From Rhodospirillaceae bacterium (GTDB taxonomy: Bacteria; Pseudomonadota; Alphaproteobacteria; Rhodospirillales; Rhodospirillaceae): a stretch of DNA of 44,722 nt. Of this stretch, positions 25,484 to 33,489 are shown piece by piece. Every line of letters starts with the position of its first letter. The stretch's first letter is position 1. A program made the position numbers and the translations under genes. The notes under the pieces were generated by a model that searched no databases, had not been told where the DNA came from, and worked only from the letters and a program-made list of their open reading frames with translations. The stretch lies in assembly GCA_020852595.1 (NCBI GenBank), contig JADZAK010000027.1:1-44722 (forward strand). Direction: 5' to 3'.

Positions 25484-27231
25484 CGGCGCTCATCGAGCCC
25501 ATGCGCGATGGCCTCGTTCGGGCTCGGCAACGGGGAATCGTCCACACAATCGAGACCTTGAGCGAGGCGCGAATTGCGGTAGCCGTAGAATGAATACAGC
25601 ACCACGCCGATCACGAAATAGGTTCCAAGAATATAGGCCGGAATACGATCGTCGTTCATGGCCTTGGTCACGATGTCTTCCACCAGCGGCGTGATCATGA
25701 TGAAGGCGAAGAGAATGCCGAGCATCGGCGCGACGCCCATCCACACCTTTTCCTGACGCGTACGCCACACCGACGCCAGCCAGAGGACCGCGATGACGAT
25801 CAGCGCGGCGGCGCCGTAATCGGTCCATTGGGACTGCATGAGGAAGCGGAAGATCGCCAGGCCCACGAAGCCCAGCAGGGCCGCGAGCAGCACCATGACC
25901 GGCTTGGTCACGAAACCGCCGCCGAAGGGCACGCGGAAGGGACGCGGCAATTCCGGGCGGCTGGTGCGCAGCGACATCACCGCGAGGCAGACGATGCCGA
26001 ACGCCGTGGCTGTTCCAAGGCTGACGAGGTCGCCCAGAATGGTGATCGGCAGCAGCGAAGCCGCGATAGCGATCAGCACGCCGAGGATCATCGTGCCGAC
26101 ATAGGGGGTGCGGAACTTCGGATGCACCTTGCAGAAGGCGCGCGGCAACAGGCCGTCGCGGGCCATGGCGAAGAAGACGCGCGACTGGCCGTAGGTCAGG
26201 ATCAGCATCACCGACGACAGGCCCGCGATGGCGCCGACTTTGATCAGGAACGAGAATGCCGGCATGCCCATACGGTCGACGGCGAGCGCGATCGGCTCGG
26301 GAACGCCGAGTTCCTTATAGGAGACCACGCCCGTCAGAACCGCCGCGACGATGATGTAGATCGTCGTGCAGACGAACAGCGACCCAAGAATGCCGATCGG
26401 CACGTCGCGCTGCGGATTGCGCGCTTCGGCGGCGGCGGTCGAAACCGCCTCGAACCCGACGTAGGCGAAGAAGATCACCGAGGCCGCGCGGAACACACCC
26501 TGAAGCCCATACGTAAACCCCCCTTCGTTCGGGGGAATGAAGGGGGACCAGTTGCTGGTGTTGATGAAGCCGAAGCCAAGGGCGACGAAGGCCACGAGCA
26601 CGCCGACTTTAATAAAGACGATGACGTTATTGACGTTGGCGGATTCCGAAACGCCGATCACCAGGAGCGCCGTGACGGCCAGGATGCCGGTCGTGGCCAG
26701 AAGATTTACGTTGCCGGTGACATCGAACGAGAGGTGGCCCACCGAACCCGCCAGCGATTGGACCATGGAACTTGTGAATTCCGGCGGGATCACCATCCCG
26801 AAGTCCTTGAGGAAGCTGGTGACGTATCCGGACCATCCCACCGCGACCGTTGCCGCCGCCACGCCGTACTCCAGGACGAGAAGCCAGCCCATGATCCAGG
26901 CGAACACCTCGCCCATGGTCGCGTAGGAATAGGTGTAGGCGGATCCCGCGACCGGCATGGTCGAGGCCAGTTCGGCGTAGGAGAGCGCCGCGAAGCCGCA
27001 GGCGGTGCCGGCGACGATGAAGGAGAGCATGACGCCGGGGCCGGCAAAGTTTGCCGCCGCGTTCCCGGTCATGACGTAGATGCCCGCCCCGATGGTGCAG
27101 CCGATGCCGAGAAGGACGAGGTGAAACGCGCCGAGGGTTCGCTTGAGATGATGGTTGGCAGCCTCGCGCTGCACTTGGTCGACCGATTTCCGGATGAAGA
27201 GTCTTCCGCCGCGCAGCGCTGCCTCTGACAT
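25480..27231 (-). CDS. APC-family amino acid permease (CAT type)
   Basis: 583-aa membrane transporter with about 12-14 helices. The first helix region has the APC substrate-binding motif GIGCTIGAGIYVMTG, and later GFEAVSTAAAEARNPQRDVP, typical of cationic amino acid transporters. The N-terminus is basic and cytosolic. GGGGAA precedes the ATG at 27231. Overlap with the flavin reductase gene suggests a two-gene operon. Substrate cannot be decided from sequence. Confidence 0.9.
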   Translation of the reverse strand: MSEAALRGGRLFIRKSVDQVQREAANHHLKRTLGAFHLVLLGIGCTIGAGIYVMTGNAAANFAGPGVMLSFIVAGTACGFAALSYAELASTMPVAGSAYTYSYATMGEVFAWIMGWLLVLEYGVAAATVAVGWSGYVTSFLKDFGMVIPPEFTSSMVQSLAGSVGHLSFDVTGNVNLLATTGILAVTALLVIGVSESANVNNVIVFIKVGVLVAFVALGFGFINTSNWSPFIPPNEGGFTYGLQGVFRAASVIFFAYVGFEAVSTAAAEARNPQRDVPIGILGSLFVCTTIYIIVAAVLTGVVSYKELGVPEPIALAVDRMGMPAFSFLIKVGAIAGLSSVMLILTYGQSRVFFAMARDGLLPRAFCKVHPKFRTPYVGTMILGVLIAIAASLLPITILGDLVSLGTATAFGIVCLAVMSLRTSRPELPRPFRVPFGGGFVTKPVMVLLAALLGFVGLAIFRFLMQSQWTDYGAAALIVIAVLWLASVWRTRQEKVWMGVAPMLGILFAFIMITPLVEDIVTKAMNDDRIPAYILGTYFVIGVVLYSFYGYRNSRLAQGLDCVDDSPLPSPNEAIAHGLDERR

Positions 27232-27375
27232 TTTTTCCCCGCTCTGTTCGGCCCTATAGCCGCGTCCGTTTTCAAACGTTAACGGTAGCTTACCCGGCCC
27301 GCAACGTCCCCTCGTGTGACCGATCGACCCGGCAGACCTTTCCTAGCAATTCCGCCAACGCGGCACGTTCGGTCG

Positions 27376-27403
27376 CCTGAACGCGTTAACCCTCCTGAAC
27401 GCG
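27376..27403. repeat. Pair of 10-bp direct repeats upstream of a sigma-54 promoter
   Basis: CCTGAACGCG occurs at 27376-27385 and again at 27394-27403, 18 bp apart. It lies about 60-85 bases upstream of the sigma-54 -24 box, where enhancer-binding proteins often bind. The remainder of the 27232-27536 gap holds no gene. Confidence 0.5.
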
Positions 27404-27460
27404 GTCTTAAAATACAGCATAAGTCCCTGATTACGAACATTTTTATTAAGGCGAATTTCT

Positions 27461-27476
27461 TGGCACGCTTATTGCT
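27461..27476 (+). promoter_or_regulatory. Sigma-54 (RpoN) promoter
   Basis: TGGCACG, four bases, TTGCT: an exact match to the -24/-12 consensus, with the GG at 27462-27463 and the GC at 27474-27475. Predicted start near 27486, about 50 bases before the ATG at 27537. It faces the uncharacterised gene downstream. Confidence 0.85.
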
Positions 27477-27536
27477 GAAATAGGCGCGTGAGGCCGCGGA
27501 GTGCGTGGCCATCCGAGGCTATGGGGAAGAGTATTT

Positions 27537-27953
27537 ATGTCCGTCATTGACTTCATTGCTGTGCGCCGGCGTCAGAGCGACACGAGATCCGAAGCGACGC
27601 CCGCGGTCAGCGACAAGACCCGTGCAACGCCGGCGGCGCTGACCGCCAGCCAGTTCACGCGCCATATCGCCCACATCATCGAGGATGAGATGCGCCGCTC
27701 CCTGAAGCGTCATGTCGAAGTGATCGATCCGCGGGAAATGATCGACCTCGCCAAACTCGTCGCCGAGTTGAAGGCGAAATACATCGGCACGACCCTTGCG
27801 ATCGCGTCGAACCGCCAGCCCATTACAGATTCCGAGCTCGAACAACTGCGCGGCTACCGCGTCAAGATTCAGGAGCTCGAAGCCGCCCATAACGAACTGA
27901 ACGAAGCCATCGCTTCGCAGCTCGTCGAAGTGCGCGGCGTGGTGAAAGAGTAG
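27537..27953 (+). CDS. Uncharacterised coiled-coil protein under a sigma-54 promoter
   Basis: 138-aa soluble protein I do not recognise. No signal peptide or membrane segment. Residues about 1-35 are Ser/Thr/Ala/Arg-rich and probably disordered; from about 37 onward it is predicted helical, with a likely coiled coil in the last 45 residues (LRGYRVKIQELEAAHNEL). The ATG at 27537 follows GGGGAAGAG. It stands alone: sigma-54 promoter before it and a terminator after it. In alphaproteobacteria RpoN often drives flagellar or nitrogen genes, but nothing in the protein itself shows which applies. Confidence 0.8.
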   Translation: MSVIDFIAVRRRQSDTRSEATPAVSDKTRATPAALTASQFTRHIAHIIEDEMRRSLKRHVEVIDPREMIDLAKLVAELKAKYIGTTLAIASNRQPITDSELEQLRGYRVKIQELEAAHNELNEAIASQLVEVRGVVKE

Positions 27954-27968
27954 TTCATCGCCACCTGT

Positions 27969-28002
27969 TCCAAGTCGCCAAGCTCCAAGTCGCCAAGTTC
28001 CA
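27969..28002. repeat. Tandem 15-bp repeat, 2.3 copies
   Basis: The unit TCCAAGTCGCCAAGC/T occurs at 27969-27983 and 27984-27998, followed by a partial TCCA. It sits between the stop of the coiled-coil gene and its terminator hairpin. Confidence 0.85.
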
Positions 28003-28016
28003 CGAGGTGACCACCG

Positions 28017-28053
28017 CCCCGGGTGCGGGCCAGAATGGCCCGGCCCGGGGTTT
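28017..28053 (+). terminator. Terminator of the sigma-54 controlled gene
   Basis: Long GC stem: outer arms CCCCGGG and CCCGGGG, inner arms CGGGCC and GGCCCG, with a 2:1-base bulge between, loop AGAAT, ending in TTT. Confidence 0.75.
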
Positions 28054-28112
28054 CCGCTTGTATTGCGCGGCGCGCGCGGACACTCTCGCGGTCCCAAGAC
28101 CGGAGACCCGCC

Positions 28113-28454
28113 ATGGCGCTGACGATCTATCACAATCCCCGCTGTTCAAAATCGCGCGAAACCCTCGCGCTTCTTGAAGGCAAGGGCCTTTCGCCGCATG
28201 TGGTCGAATACCTCAAGACCCCGCCCAGCCAGGCCGAACTCAAACGAATATTGAAAGCGCTCGGCATGCCGGCGAAGGACATCGTGCGGAAGAAAGAAGC
28301 CGCGGAGGCGAAGATCGACGCCGAAGCAATGAAGGAAGCCGACCTCGTCGCGGCGATGGCCGCACATCCGGAGATCCTCGAACGGCCGATCGTCGTAAAC
28401 GGCGAGAAGGCCGCGCTGGGACGCCCGCCCGAGCGGGTTCTGGGCATCCTGTAA
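28113..28454 (+). CDS. Arsenate reductase (glutaredoxin-type, ArsC family)
   Basis: 113-aa thioredoxin-fold protein of the ArsC/YffB family. The active-site cysteine is C11 in HNPRCSKSRETL, and the C-terminal ILERPIVVNGEKAALGRPPE is diagnostic of the chromosomal ArsC group. These enzymes reduce arsenate with glutathione/glutaredoxin; no arsenic operon partners lie nearby, so activity on arsenate is an inference. The ATG at 28113 starts the conserved strand; the frame upstream is open but overlaps a terminator. Confidence 0.9.
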   Translation: MALTIYHNPRCSKSRETLALLEGKGLSPHVVEYLKTPPSQAELKRILKALGMPAKDIVRKKEAAEAKIDAEAMKEADLVAAMAAHPEILERPIVVNGEKAALGRPPERVLGIL

Positions 28455-28480
28455 AAAAACAGGGCGGCTCGAGGCCGCCC
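28453..28480 (-). terminator. Intrinsic terminator of the PRC-barrel gene
   Basis: Arms GGGCGGC (28462-28468) and GCCGCCC (28474-28480), 5-base loop. On the minus strand a run of seven Ts follows (28459-28453), which overlaps the stop codon of the arsC-like gene on the other strand. Confidence 0.85.
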
Positions 28481-28502
28481 CGTTCCGCCGTTCGCATTTG
28501 AT

Positions 28503-28940
28503 TTAGCGCGACTTGTCTTCGAAGACCGTCCCGCGATGCTTCGGATCGGAATATTTGTACGCCTTCATGCTCTCCAGATTCGATTTGCTCAAGTTCGCGA
28601 CCACTTTGCCGCCGTTGTCGGTGATCTGAAGGTCTTTCCAACCGAGCGCGACGTCGCGCTCGCCGACGCCGAGGAAACCGCCGACCCCGACGATTACGCT
28701 CGTGACCTTGCCGTCGGTGCCGATATTCACGGCTTCGACTTCGCCGATGCGATCACCGGCGGTGTTTTCCACCGATTGGCCGATGAGTTTGCCGGCTTCG
28801 GCGCGGCCCATCGGCATCGTCGTGCTCGCCGCGGTTCCCGCGGTCGCGCCGGCGCCCGCGTTCGTCGTGCCGGCCGCCATCGCGGGCGCCGCGCCGATCA
28901 AGGCCGCCACGCTGAGAGCCGCAAGTGTGTGCTTAACCAT
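28503..28940 (-). CDS. Secreted PRC-barrel domain protein
   Basis: 145-aa exported protein. The N-terminus is a Sec signal peptide with a cleavage site after AMA (near residue 23). An Ala/Gly/Thr-rich stretch follows, then a PRC-barrel domain (about 45-120: GKLIGQSVENTAGDRIGEVE, VIVGVGGFLGVGERDVAL). Such periplasmic PRC proteins are common in alphaproteobacteria and often stress-related; function unknown. The ATG at 28940 is chosen because AGGAGG lies 7 bases upstream; a TTG two codons earlier is unlikely. It has its own terminator. Confidence 0.88.
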   Translation of the reverse strand: MVKHTLAALSVAALIGAAPAMAAGTTNAGAGATAGTAASTTMPMGRAEAGKLIGQSVENTAGDRIGEVEAVNIGTDGKVTSVIVGVGGFLGVGERDVALGWKDLQITDNGGKVVANLSKSNLESMKAYKYSDPKHRGTVFEDKSR

Positions 28941-29026
28941 CTTCAACCTCCTAACCGCTTTTTTGAATCGCCGCTCTTTGCGCCATGCGGCGAGTGCAGA
29001 ACGGACGGCGATAGAGGTTGTTCCTG

Positions 29027-29048
29027 CGCGCGGGTGAAAGCCCGCGCG
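29027..29048 (-). terminator. GC hairpin downstream of the 340-aa unknown gene
   Basis: Arms CGCGCGGG (29027-29034) and CCCGCGCG (29041-29048), loop of 6 bases, just past the stop at 29055 on the minus strand. No T-run, so moderate support only. Confidence 0.5.
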
Positions 29049-29054
29049 TGCGTA

Positions 29055-30077
29055 TTAAAGGTCGAGTTTCGCGTTCTTGATCAGCTCCACGTTGTCCTCG
29101 ATCGTGTAGAGATTGTGATGGACCGTATCCTTGAAGAAGTTATAGCGCTGCTCCCAGGTTGAATCGCGGCGTTTTCCCTTGCCGTCCCAGAAGCGCCGCC
29201 GCCACTCGTTGATCTTGATCTGCCAGAAGCAGACGATCATGCCGATTGCGCGATAATGGATTTCAACATTCTCCCGCAGCGTCTTGAACTTCTCGGGCGT
29301 AATCTCGTCGAAGAACTTCTCGACCTTGTGAAACTGATCGAAATAGCCGTTGAGGGTGATGATCGTATGGCGGCCGGCGGTCAAAGCCTCCTGAGTTTCT
29401 TCCTTCATCCCGGGAAACCGCACCGTGAGCGTATCTTGATCGTGCAGCTTCTTCGTATCCGAGAGGAGTTCGCGCAGGTCGGCGAGCAGGCCGTCGTAGA
29501 CGCGCTGATAGTAGGAAATGGCCAGGATGATTTCGCTGAGCTTGGAGATATAGGCGACGATTTCGGTCGGCTCAATTCTCAGCCGGGCGGCGATATCTAT
29601 GAGGTTCTTCAGGATTGCGCCGCGGTTCTCTCCGTCGAGAATGCTTGAAAGGGACGATCGCCCCGTTACCTTCACGTCGGTGCCGCCGAGGATCGCTTTG
29701 AGAAGCCCGCGCGAATAATTGTTCATATAGCCCTGGAGACGCTCCTGCTCCTGGGGCGGTAATTTGATCTGCTCCAGTTCCTCGTCCGTCATATGATCGT
29801 TGAGGGCCGCGCGAACCGAATACACATCGAAGCTGCGTGCGTTCATCAACGAGACAAGGCGCTTCTGGTCGTGCGCGCTGAGCGAAATTTCGCGAATGAC
29901 TTCCGAGGCGGTGCGCACGCCGATCCCCACGCCCTCGGCGTTGAACATATCGACGACCGGCTTCAGGTCGTGCAACAGCACGATCTTGGACTTGCTCAGC
30001 GTTTTGCTGTCGAAGATCTGCCACTTGTCGAGCGGCATTTCGAAAAAGATGTCGATGGGGTCGGTCTTGGCCGCCAT
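29055..30077 (-). CDS. Uncharacterised 340-aa protein divergent from the GGDEF gene
   Basis: I do not recognise this family. It is a soluble protein without signal peptide or membrane segment, mostly helical. The N-terminus has KTLSKSKIVLLHDLKPVVDMF and the C-terminus is strikingly rich in aromatic and basic residues (CFWQIKINEWRRRFWDG, then WEQRYNFFKDTVHHNLY). It has no catalytic motif I can name. Composition and codon use match neighbouring core genes, so it is real. The ATG at 30077 is preferred over a TTG two codons upstream. It is divergent from the Hpt-REC-REC-GGDEF gene across about 200 bp, suggesting a shared regulatory region and perhaps a shared pathway. Confidence 0.85.
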   Translation of the reverse strand: MAAKTDPIDIFFEMPLDKWQIFDSKTLSKSKIVLLHDLKPVVDMFNAEGVGIGVRTASEVIREISLSAHDQKRLVSLMNARSFDVYSVRAALNDHMTDEELEQIKLPPQEQERLQGYMNNYSRGLLKAILGGTDVKVTGRSSLSSILDGENRGAILKNLIDIAARLRIEPTEIVAYISKLSEIILAISYYQRVYDGLLADLRELLSDTKKLHDQDTLTVRFPGMKEETQEALTAGRHTIITLNGYFDQFHKVEKFFDEITPEKFKTLRENVEIHYRAIGMIVCFWQIKINEWRRRFWDGKGKRRDSTWEQRYNFFKDTVHHNLYTIEDNVELIKNAKLDL

Positions 30078-30283
30078 GGGCAATGCGCGCTCGATTCACC
30101 GCGATCGGAACTGTGACATCATTTTCCGAATCGAGGCTTTAGATCAAATATTTAAACGCCTTTTCGGAAAGATTGAGGCGCTCGGCGGGGCATATTGACG
30201 GGGTGGGAGCCGCGCGCCACTGTTGCTTCGGGGCGACTCAACGGGGGTTTCCGCAAGAAATGAGCGCCAGGGAACGCTGAGTT

Positions 30284-31978
30284 ATGACGGCCATCGCAGA
30301 ATTCGGCGCCTCGGCGGCGGCCAAGCACGATGCGCTCGTTCAGCGTCTCGCCGGTCTGAGTGCGGAATTCGGCGAAAGCCTGGCCGCCAAAATCCACGAG
30401 GTCCGGCGGATTTGGAGCCTGATTCCCAACGCGCCCTCGGCGGAAGAAGCCCGTTCGGCCCTCGTCAAAATTCACGACATCGTTCACACCCTCGCGGGCG
30501 CGGGCAAAAGCTTCGGCTTTCCCCGCATCAGCACGGCGGCCGCGCCGCTCGACGGATTGTTCCGGCTGGTTTCGGAGCAGGCCGGCCGCGGGCACGCGGA
30601 AAGCCTTACGCTGGAAGAGATTGCCCAGGTCGAAATTCTGATTCAGGCGCTCGAGAACGCCGCCGCGGCGCCGGGCGAGGCCATCGACCTTGAGGACATG
30701 GGCGACGCGCCGGCCGCGGCCGAGACGCATCATCGCCCCACGTATGTATTGGTCCTCGCGGGCCCCTCGGAGACCGACACTGTTTCCCTTCGCGATGCGC
30801 TGGAAGGTTGTGGCTATCGGACCAAGGTCCTAAGGACCGCGGATGATATGCCCGCGGAGCTGTCGCGCGGCGAACGCGGCATCGTGCTCGCGGACGTTTC
30901 GGCCGGGGATCGGCACCTCGAGCTGTTGCGGCACAACATGTCGCTGGCGCATCTCCCCCTCATTCTTTGCTCCAGCCAGACGGGCTTCGCGGACCGCTTG
31001 AGCGCCGTACGCCATGGCGCCGCGGCCTTCGTCGCAAGGCCGTTCGAGCTTGAACACCTGGTCGAACGCATCGCGGCGCTGGAAGAAAACGATTACGACC
31101 GGCCTTACCGCGTTGTCATCGCCGAGGACGACGGGCCGCTGTCTTCGTTCTATCAAGCCGCTCTCGAGCATGCCGGCATGGAAACGCGGGTGATCCGCCG
31201 GCCGTCGAAATTGCTCGACACGCTGTCAGGTTTCGATCCCGACATTATCCTCATGGATCTCTATATGCCGGAATGTACCGGCCTCGATCTCGCGCAGATC
31301 GTCAGGCAGTTCCCCGCCTACACCACTATTCCGATTCTTTTCCTGTCGACCGAATCGCGGCTGGACCTTCAACTGCGCGCCCGCCATCTCGGCGCCGACG
31401 ATTTTCTGCCAAAGCCGCTGCAGCCCGGCCAGCTCATTTCCGCGGTGACAAGCCGCGCGAACCGTTACCGCGAACTGAAGAAACTCACCGACCGCGACAG
31501 CCTGACGGGCCTGCTCAATCACACCAACATCCTGCGTAATCTTGAACGCGAGCTGAGCGTCGCCGGCCGTACCGAGAACCCTGTATCCTTCGCCATGATC
31601 GATATCGACCATTTCAAGTCGGTCAATGACACCTACGGCCACGTCGTGGGAGATCAGGTTATCCTGCGGGTGACGCATCTCGTGCGAAATCGTTTGCGGC
31701 AGGTCGATTACGTGGGGCGCTACGGCGGCGAGGAATTCGCGGTCGTGATGCCGAATACCGATGCGGCCGCGGCCAAAGAGGTCATGGATAAACTGCGCGA
31801 GGCCGCGCAGGAACTGGAACACGAATCCGAGCAAGGCTCCTTCCGTGTCACGTTCAGTTGCGGCATCGGAGCCTATCCCGCCTTCAAATCGGTTCTGGAT
31901 TTGACGCAGGCCGCCGATGATGCGCTTTACCGCGCAAAGCGGGCCGGCCGGAACCAAGTCGTCATTGGCGAAATCTAG
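30284..31978 (+). CDS. Hpt-REC-REC-GGDEF diguanylate cyclase (PleD-like)
   Basis: 564-aa signalling protein making cyclic di-GMP. Residues about 15-130 look like an Hpt domain with phospho-histidine candidate H68 in HTLAGAGKSFGF. A first receiver (about 152-268) lacks the acidic pair and is degenerate. A second receiver (about 275-395) is canonical: E281/D282/D283, phospho-acceptor D325 in LMDLYMP, and K377. The GGDEF domain (about 400-564) has an intact GGEEF at 481-485 and an inhibitory I-site RQVD at 472-475. The two receivers plus cyclase match PleD; the N-terminal Hpt is extra. The ribosome binding site is weak. Confidence 0.9.
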   Translation: MTAIAEFGASAAAKHDALVQRLAGLSAEFGESLAAKIHEVRRIWSLIPNAPSAEEARSALVKIHDIVHTLAGAGKSFGFPRISTAAAPLDGLFRLVSEQAGRGHAESLTLEEIAQVEILIQALENAAAAPGEAIDLEDMGDAPAAAETHHRPTYVLVLAGPSETDTVSLRDALEGCGYRTKVLRTADDMPAELSRGERGIVLADVSAGDRHLELLRHNMSLAHLPLILCSSQTGFADRLSAVRHGAAAFVARPFELEHLVERIAALEENDYDRPYRVVIAEDDGPLSSFYQAALEHAGMETRVIRRPSKLLDTLSGFDPDIILMDLYMPECTGLDLAQIVRQFPAYTTIPILFLSTESRLDLQLRARHLGADDFLPKPLQPGQLISAVTSRANRYRELKKLTDRDSLTGLLNHTNILRNLERELSVAGRTENPVSFAMIDIDHFKSVNDTYGHVVGDQVILRVTHLVRNRLRQVDYVGRYGGEEFAVVMPNTDAAAAKEVMDKLREAAQELEHESEQGSFRVTFSCGIGAYPAFKSVLDLTQAADDALYRAKRAGRNQVVIGEI

Positions 31979-31999
31979 GCGACCTGCTACGCCTTGAGG

Positions 32000-32614
32000 A
32001 TGAGCGAACCTTCGCCGCCCGCGACTATCGACGTCATCGAAAAACGCACTGTCTTTCAGGGCTACTTCCGCGTCGACGCCTATACGTTGCGTCACGCATT
32101 GTTCGACGGCGGCTGGAGTGCGCCCATGAGCCGCGAGGTTTTCGAGCGCGGGCACGCCGCGGCCCTCCTTCCCTATGATCCGGCCTTGAGGAAATTCGTT
32201 CTCTGTGAACAGTTCCGCGTCGGCGCGTATGCGGGAGGGATGGATCCCTGGCAGTTGGAAGTCGTCTCCGGGATCATCGAGGACGGCGAAGCGCCGGAGA
32301 CCGTGGTGCGCCGCGAAACCGAGGAGGAAGCCGGGCGCACCGTGCTCGACCTCTGGCCCGTGCAGCGCTACCTCGCCAGCCCGGGTGGAACCTCGGAAAC
32401 GATCGCCTTATATCTGGGGCGTATTTCCACCGAAGGCGCCGGCGGCATCTTTGGGCTGCCGGGCGAGAACGAGCACATCCGGGCGAAGGTGCTTGGCGAG
32501 GACGAGTTGAAAGAACTGATGGATGCCGGCGCGCTGACCAACGCGGCGACCCTCATCCTGGCGCAGTGGTTTTTCCTCAATCGCGACCGCATCCGGGCGC
32601 AATGGAAGGCATAG
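32000..32614 (+). CDS. Nudix hydrolase, ADP-ribose pyrophosphatase type
   Basis: 204-aa protein with an intact Nudix box: G, five residues, E, seven residues, then RETEEEAGR, beginning at SGIIEDGE. The downstream YLASPGGTSE and the upstream FVLCEQFRVGAY match the NudF/ADP-ribose pyrophosphatase group, which cleaves ADP-ribose to AMP and ribose 5-phosphate. The ATG at 32000 is chosen; a TTG two codons earlier is possible and neither has a good ribosome binding site. Its stop is 2 bp from the sulfurtransferase start, so the two are coupled. Confidence 0.9.
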   Translation: MSEPSPPATIDVIEKRTVFQGYFRVDAYTLRHALFDGGWSAPMSREVFERGHAAALLPYDPALRKFVLCEQFRVGAYAGGMDPWQLEVVSGIIEDGEAPETVVRRETEEEAGRTVLDLWPVQRYLASPGGTSETIALYLGRISTEGAGGIFGLPGENEHIRAKVLGEDELKELMDAGALTNAATLILAQWFFLNRDRIRAQWKA

Positions 32615-32616
32615 AG

Positions 32617-33474
32617 ATGAACGACAAGACCTCCGCATTGGTGGAAACGCAGTGGCTCGCGGATCATATGGACGACCCCAATGTCCGAATCGTCGACGTC
32701 AGTTATTTCGTGCCGGGCGGCGTTGAACCGGCCCGCAAGCAATACCTGGAAGGTCACATCCCGGGCGCCGTCTTCTTCGACATCAACGATGTCGCGGAGC
32801 CGGGCGGATCGAAGGAACATACCTTCCCCAGCGCCGGTGTCTTCGCACGCAAGGTCGGAGCTCTCGGGATCGGCAACACGCATCATGTGATTGCCTATGA
32901 CCACCTGGGCGGCACCTGCGCGGCCGCGCGCGTGTGGTACATGTTCCGCGCCTTCGGGCATGGGCGCGTTTCGGTCTTGAACGGGGGGCGCACCAAGTGG
33001 ACGGCCGAGGGCCGGGCGATGACGCAGACCGTATCCAGCGTTCCACCGGCGGTGTTCCGGGTCAGCGCCACGCCGGTTTTACGCGCGAAGAAAGATATGC
33101 GCGCGAATATCGACGCGCGCTCCTACCAGGTGCTTGATGCGCGCGGACAGGGGCGCTTTGAAGGGACGGAACCGGAACCGCGCCCCGGCCTGCGCTCCGG
33201 GCATATTCCCGGCAGCCGGAGCCTTCCGTTCGCGCAACTCATCGACGCCGACACGAAGGTTTGGAAAGACCCTGACTTTATCCGCGAACGCTTCGCGGCC
33301 GCCGGCATCGATCTCGGCGCGCCGCTGACGACCACATGCGGCTCGGGCGTATCGGCCTGCGCCCTGGCGCTCGGCGCGCATCTTGCCGGCAAGGACGACG
33401 TGGCCATCTATGACGGCAGCTGGCTCGATTGGGGAAGCGATCGGGACGTGCCGGTCGTCACCGGTCCCGCATAA
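32617..33474 (+). CDS. sseA: 3-mercaptopyruvate sulfurtransferase
   Basis: 285-aa tandem rhodanese. The N-terminal rhodanese domain is inactive; the C-terminal one has the active cysteine C241 in TTCGSGVSA, the CGSGVxA loop that marks mercaptopyruvate sulfurtransferases rather than thiosulfate ones. The YLEGHIPGAVFFDIND and SGHIPGSRSLPF segments are typical of the two domains. The ATG at 32617 follows GGAAGG. It acts in cytosolic cysteine and sulfane-sulfur metabolism. Convergent with the DUF962 gene, 15 bp apart. Confidence 0.94.
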   Translation: MNDKTSALVETQWLADHMDDPNVRIVDVSYFVPGGVEPARKQYLEGHIPGAVFFDINDVAEPGGSKEHTFPSAGVFARKVGALGIGNTHHVIAYDHLGGTCAAARVWYMFRAFGHGRVSVLNGGRTKWTAEGRAMTQTVSSVPPAVFRVSATPVLRAKKDMRANIDARSYQVLDARGQGRFEGTEPEPRPGLRSGHIPGSRSLPFAQLIDADTKVWKDPDFIRERFAAAGIDLGAPLTTTCGSGVSACALALGAHLAGKDDVAIYDGSWLDWGSDRDVPVVTGPA

Positions 33475-33489
33475 CCGAGACTCATATAG

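Noticed and set aside
25828-27228. Long open frame opposite the amino-acid permease
   Set aside because: Same reason: charged, low-complexity translation against a clear membrane protein.
27279-27293. TTAA-N7-TTAC, resembling a CtrA site
   Set aside because: One mismatch in a short degenerate motif; not convincing without other evidence.
27869-28114. Minus-strand open frame with repeating Gly-Asp-Leu-Glu
   Set aside because: The repeat in the translation comes from the 15-bp DNA tandem repeat; it overlaps a terminator.
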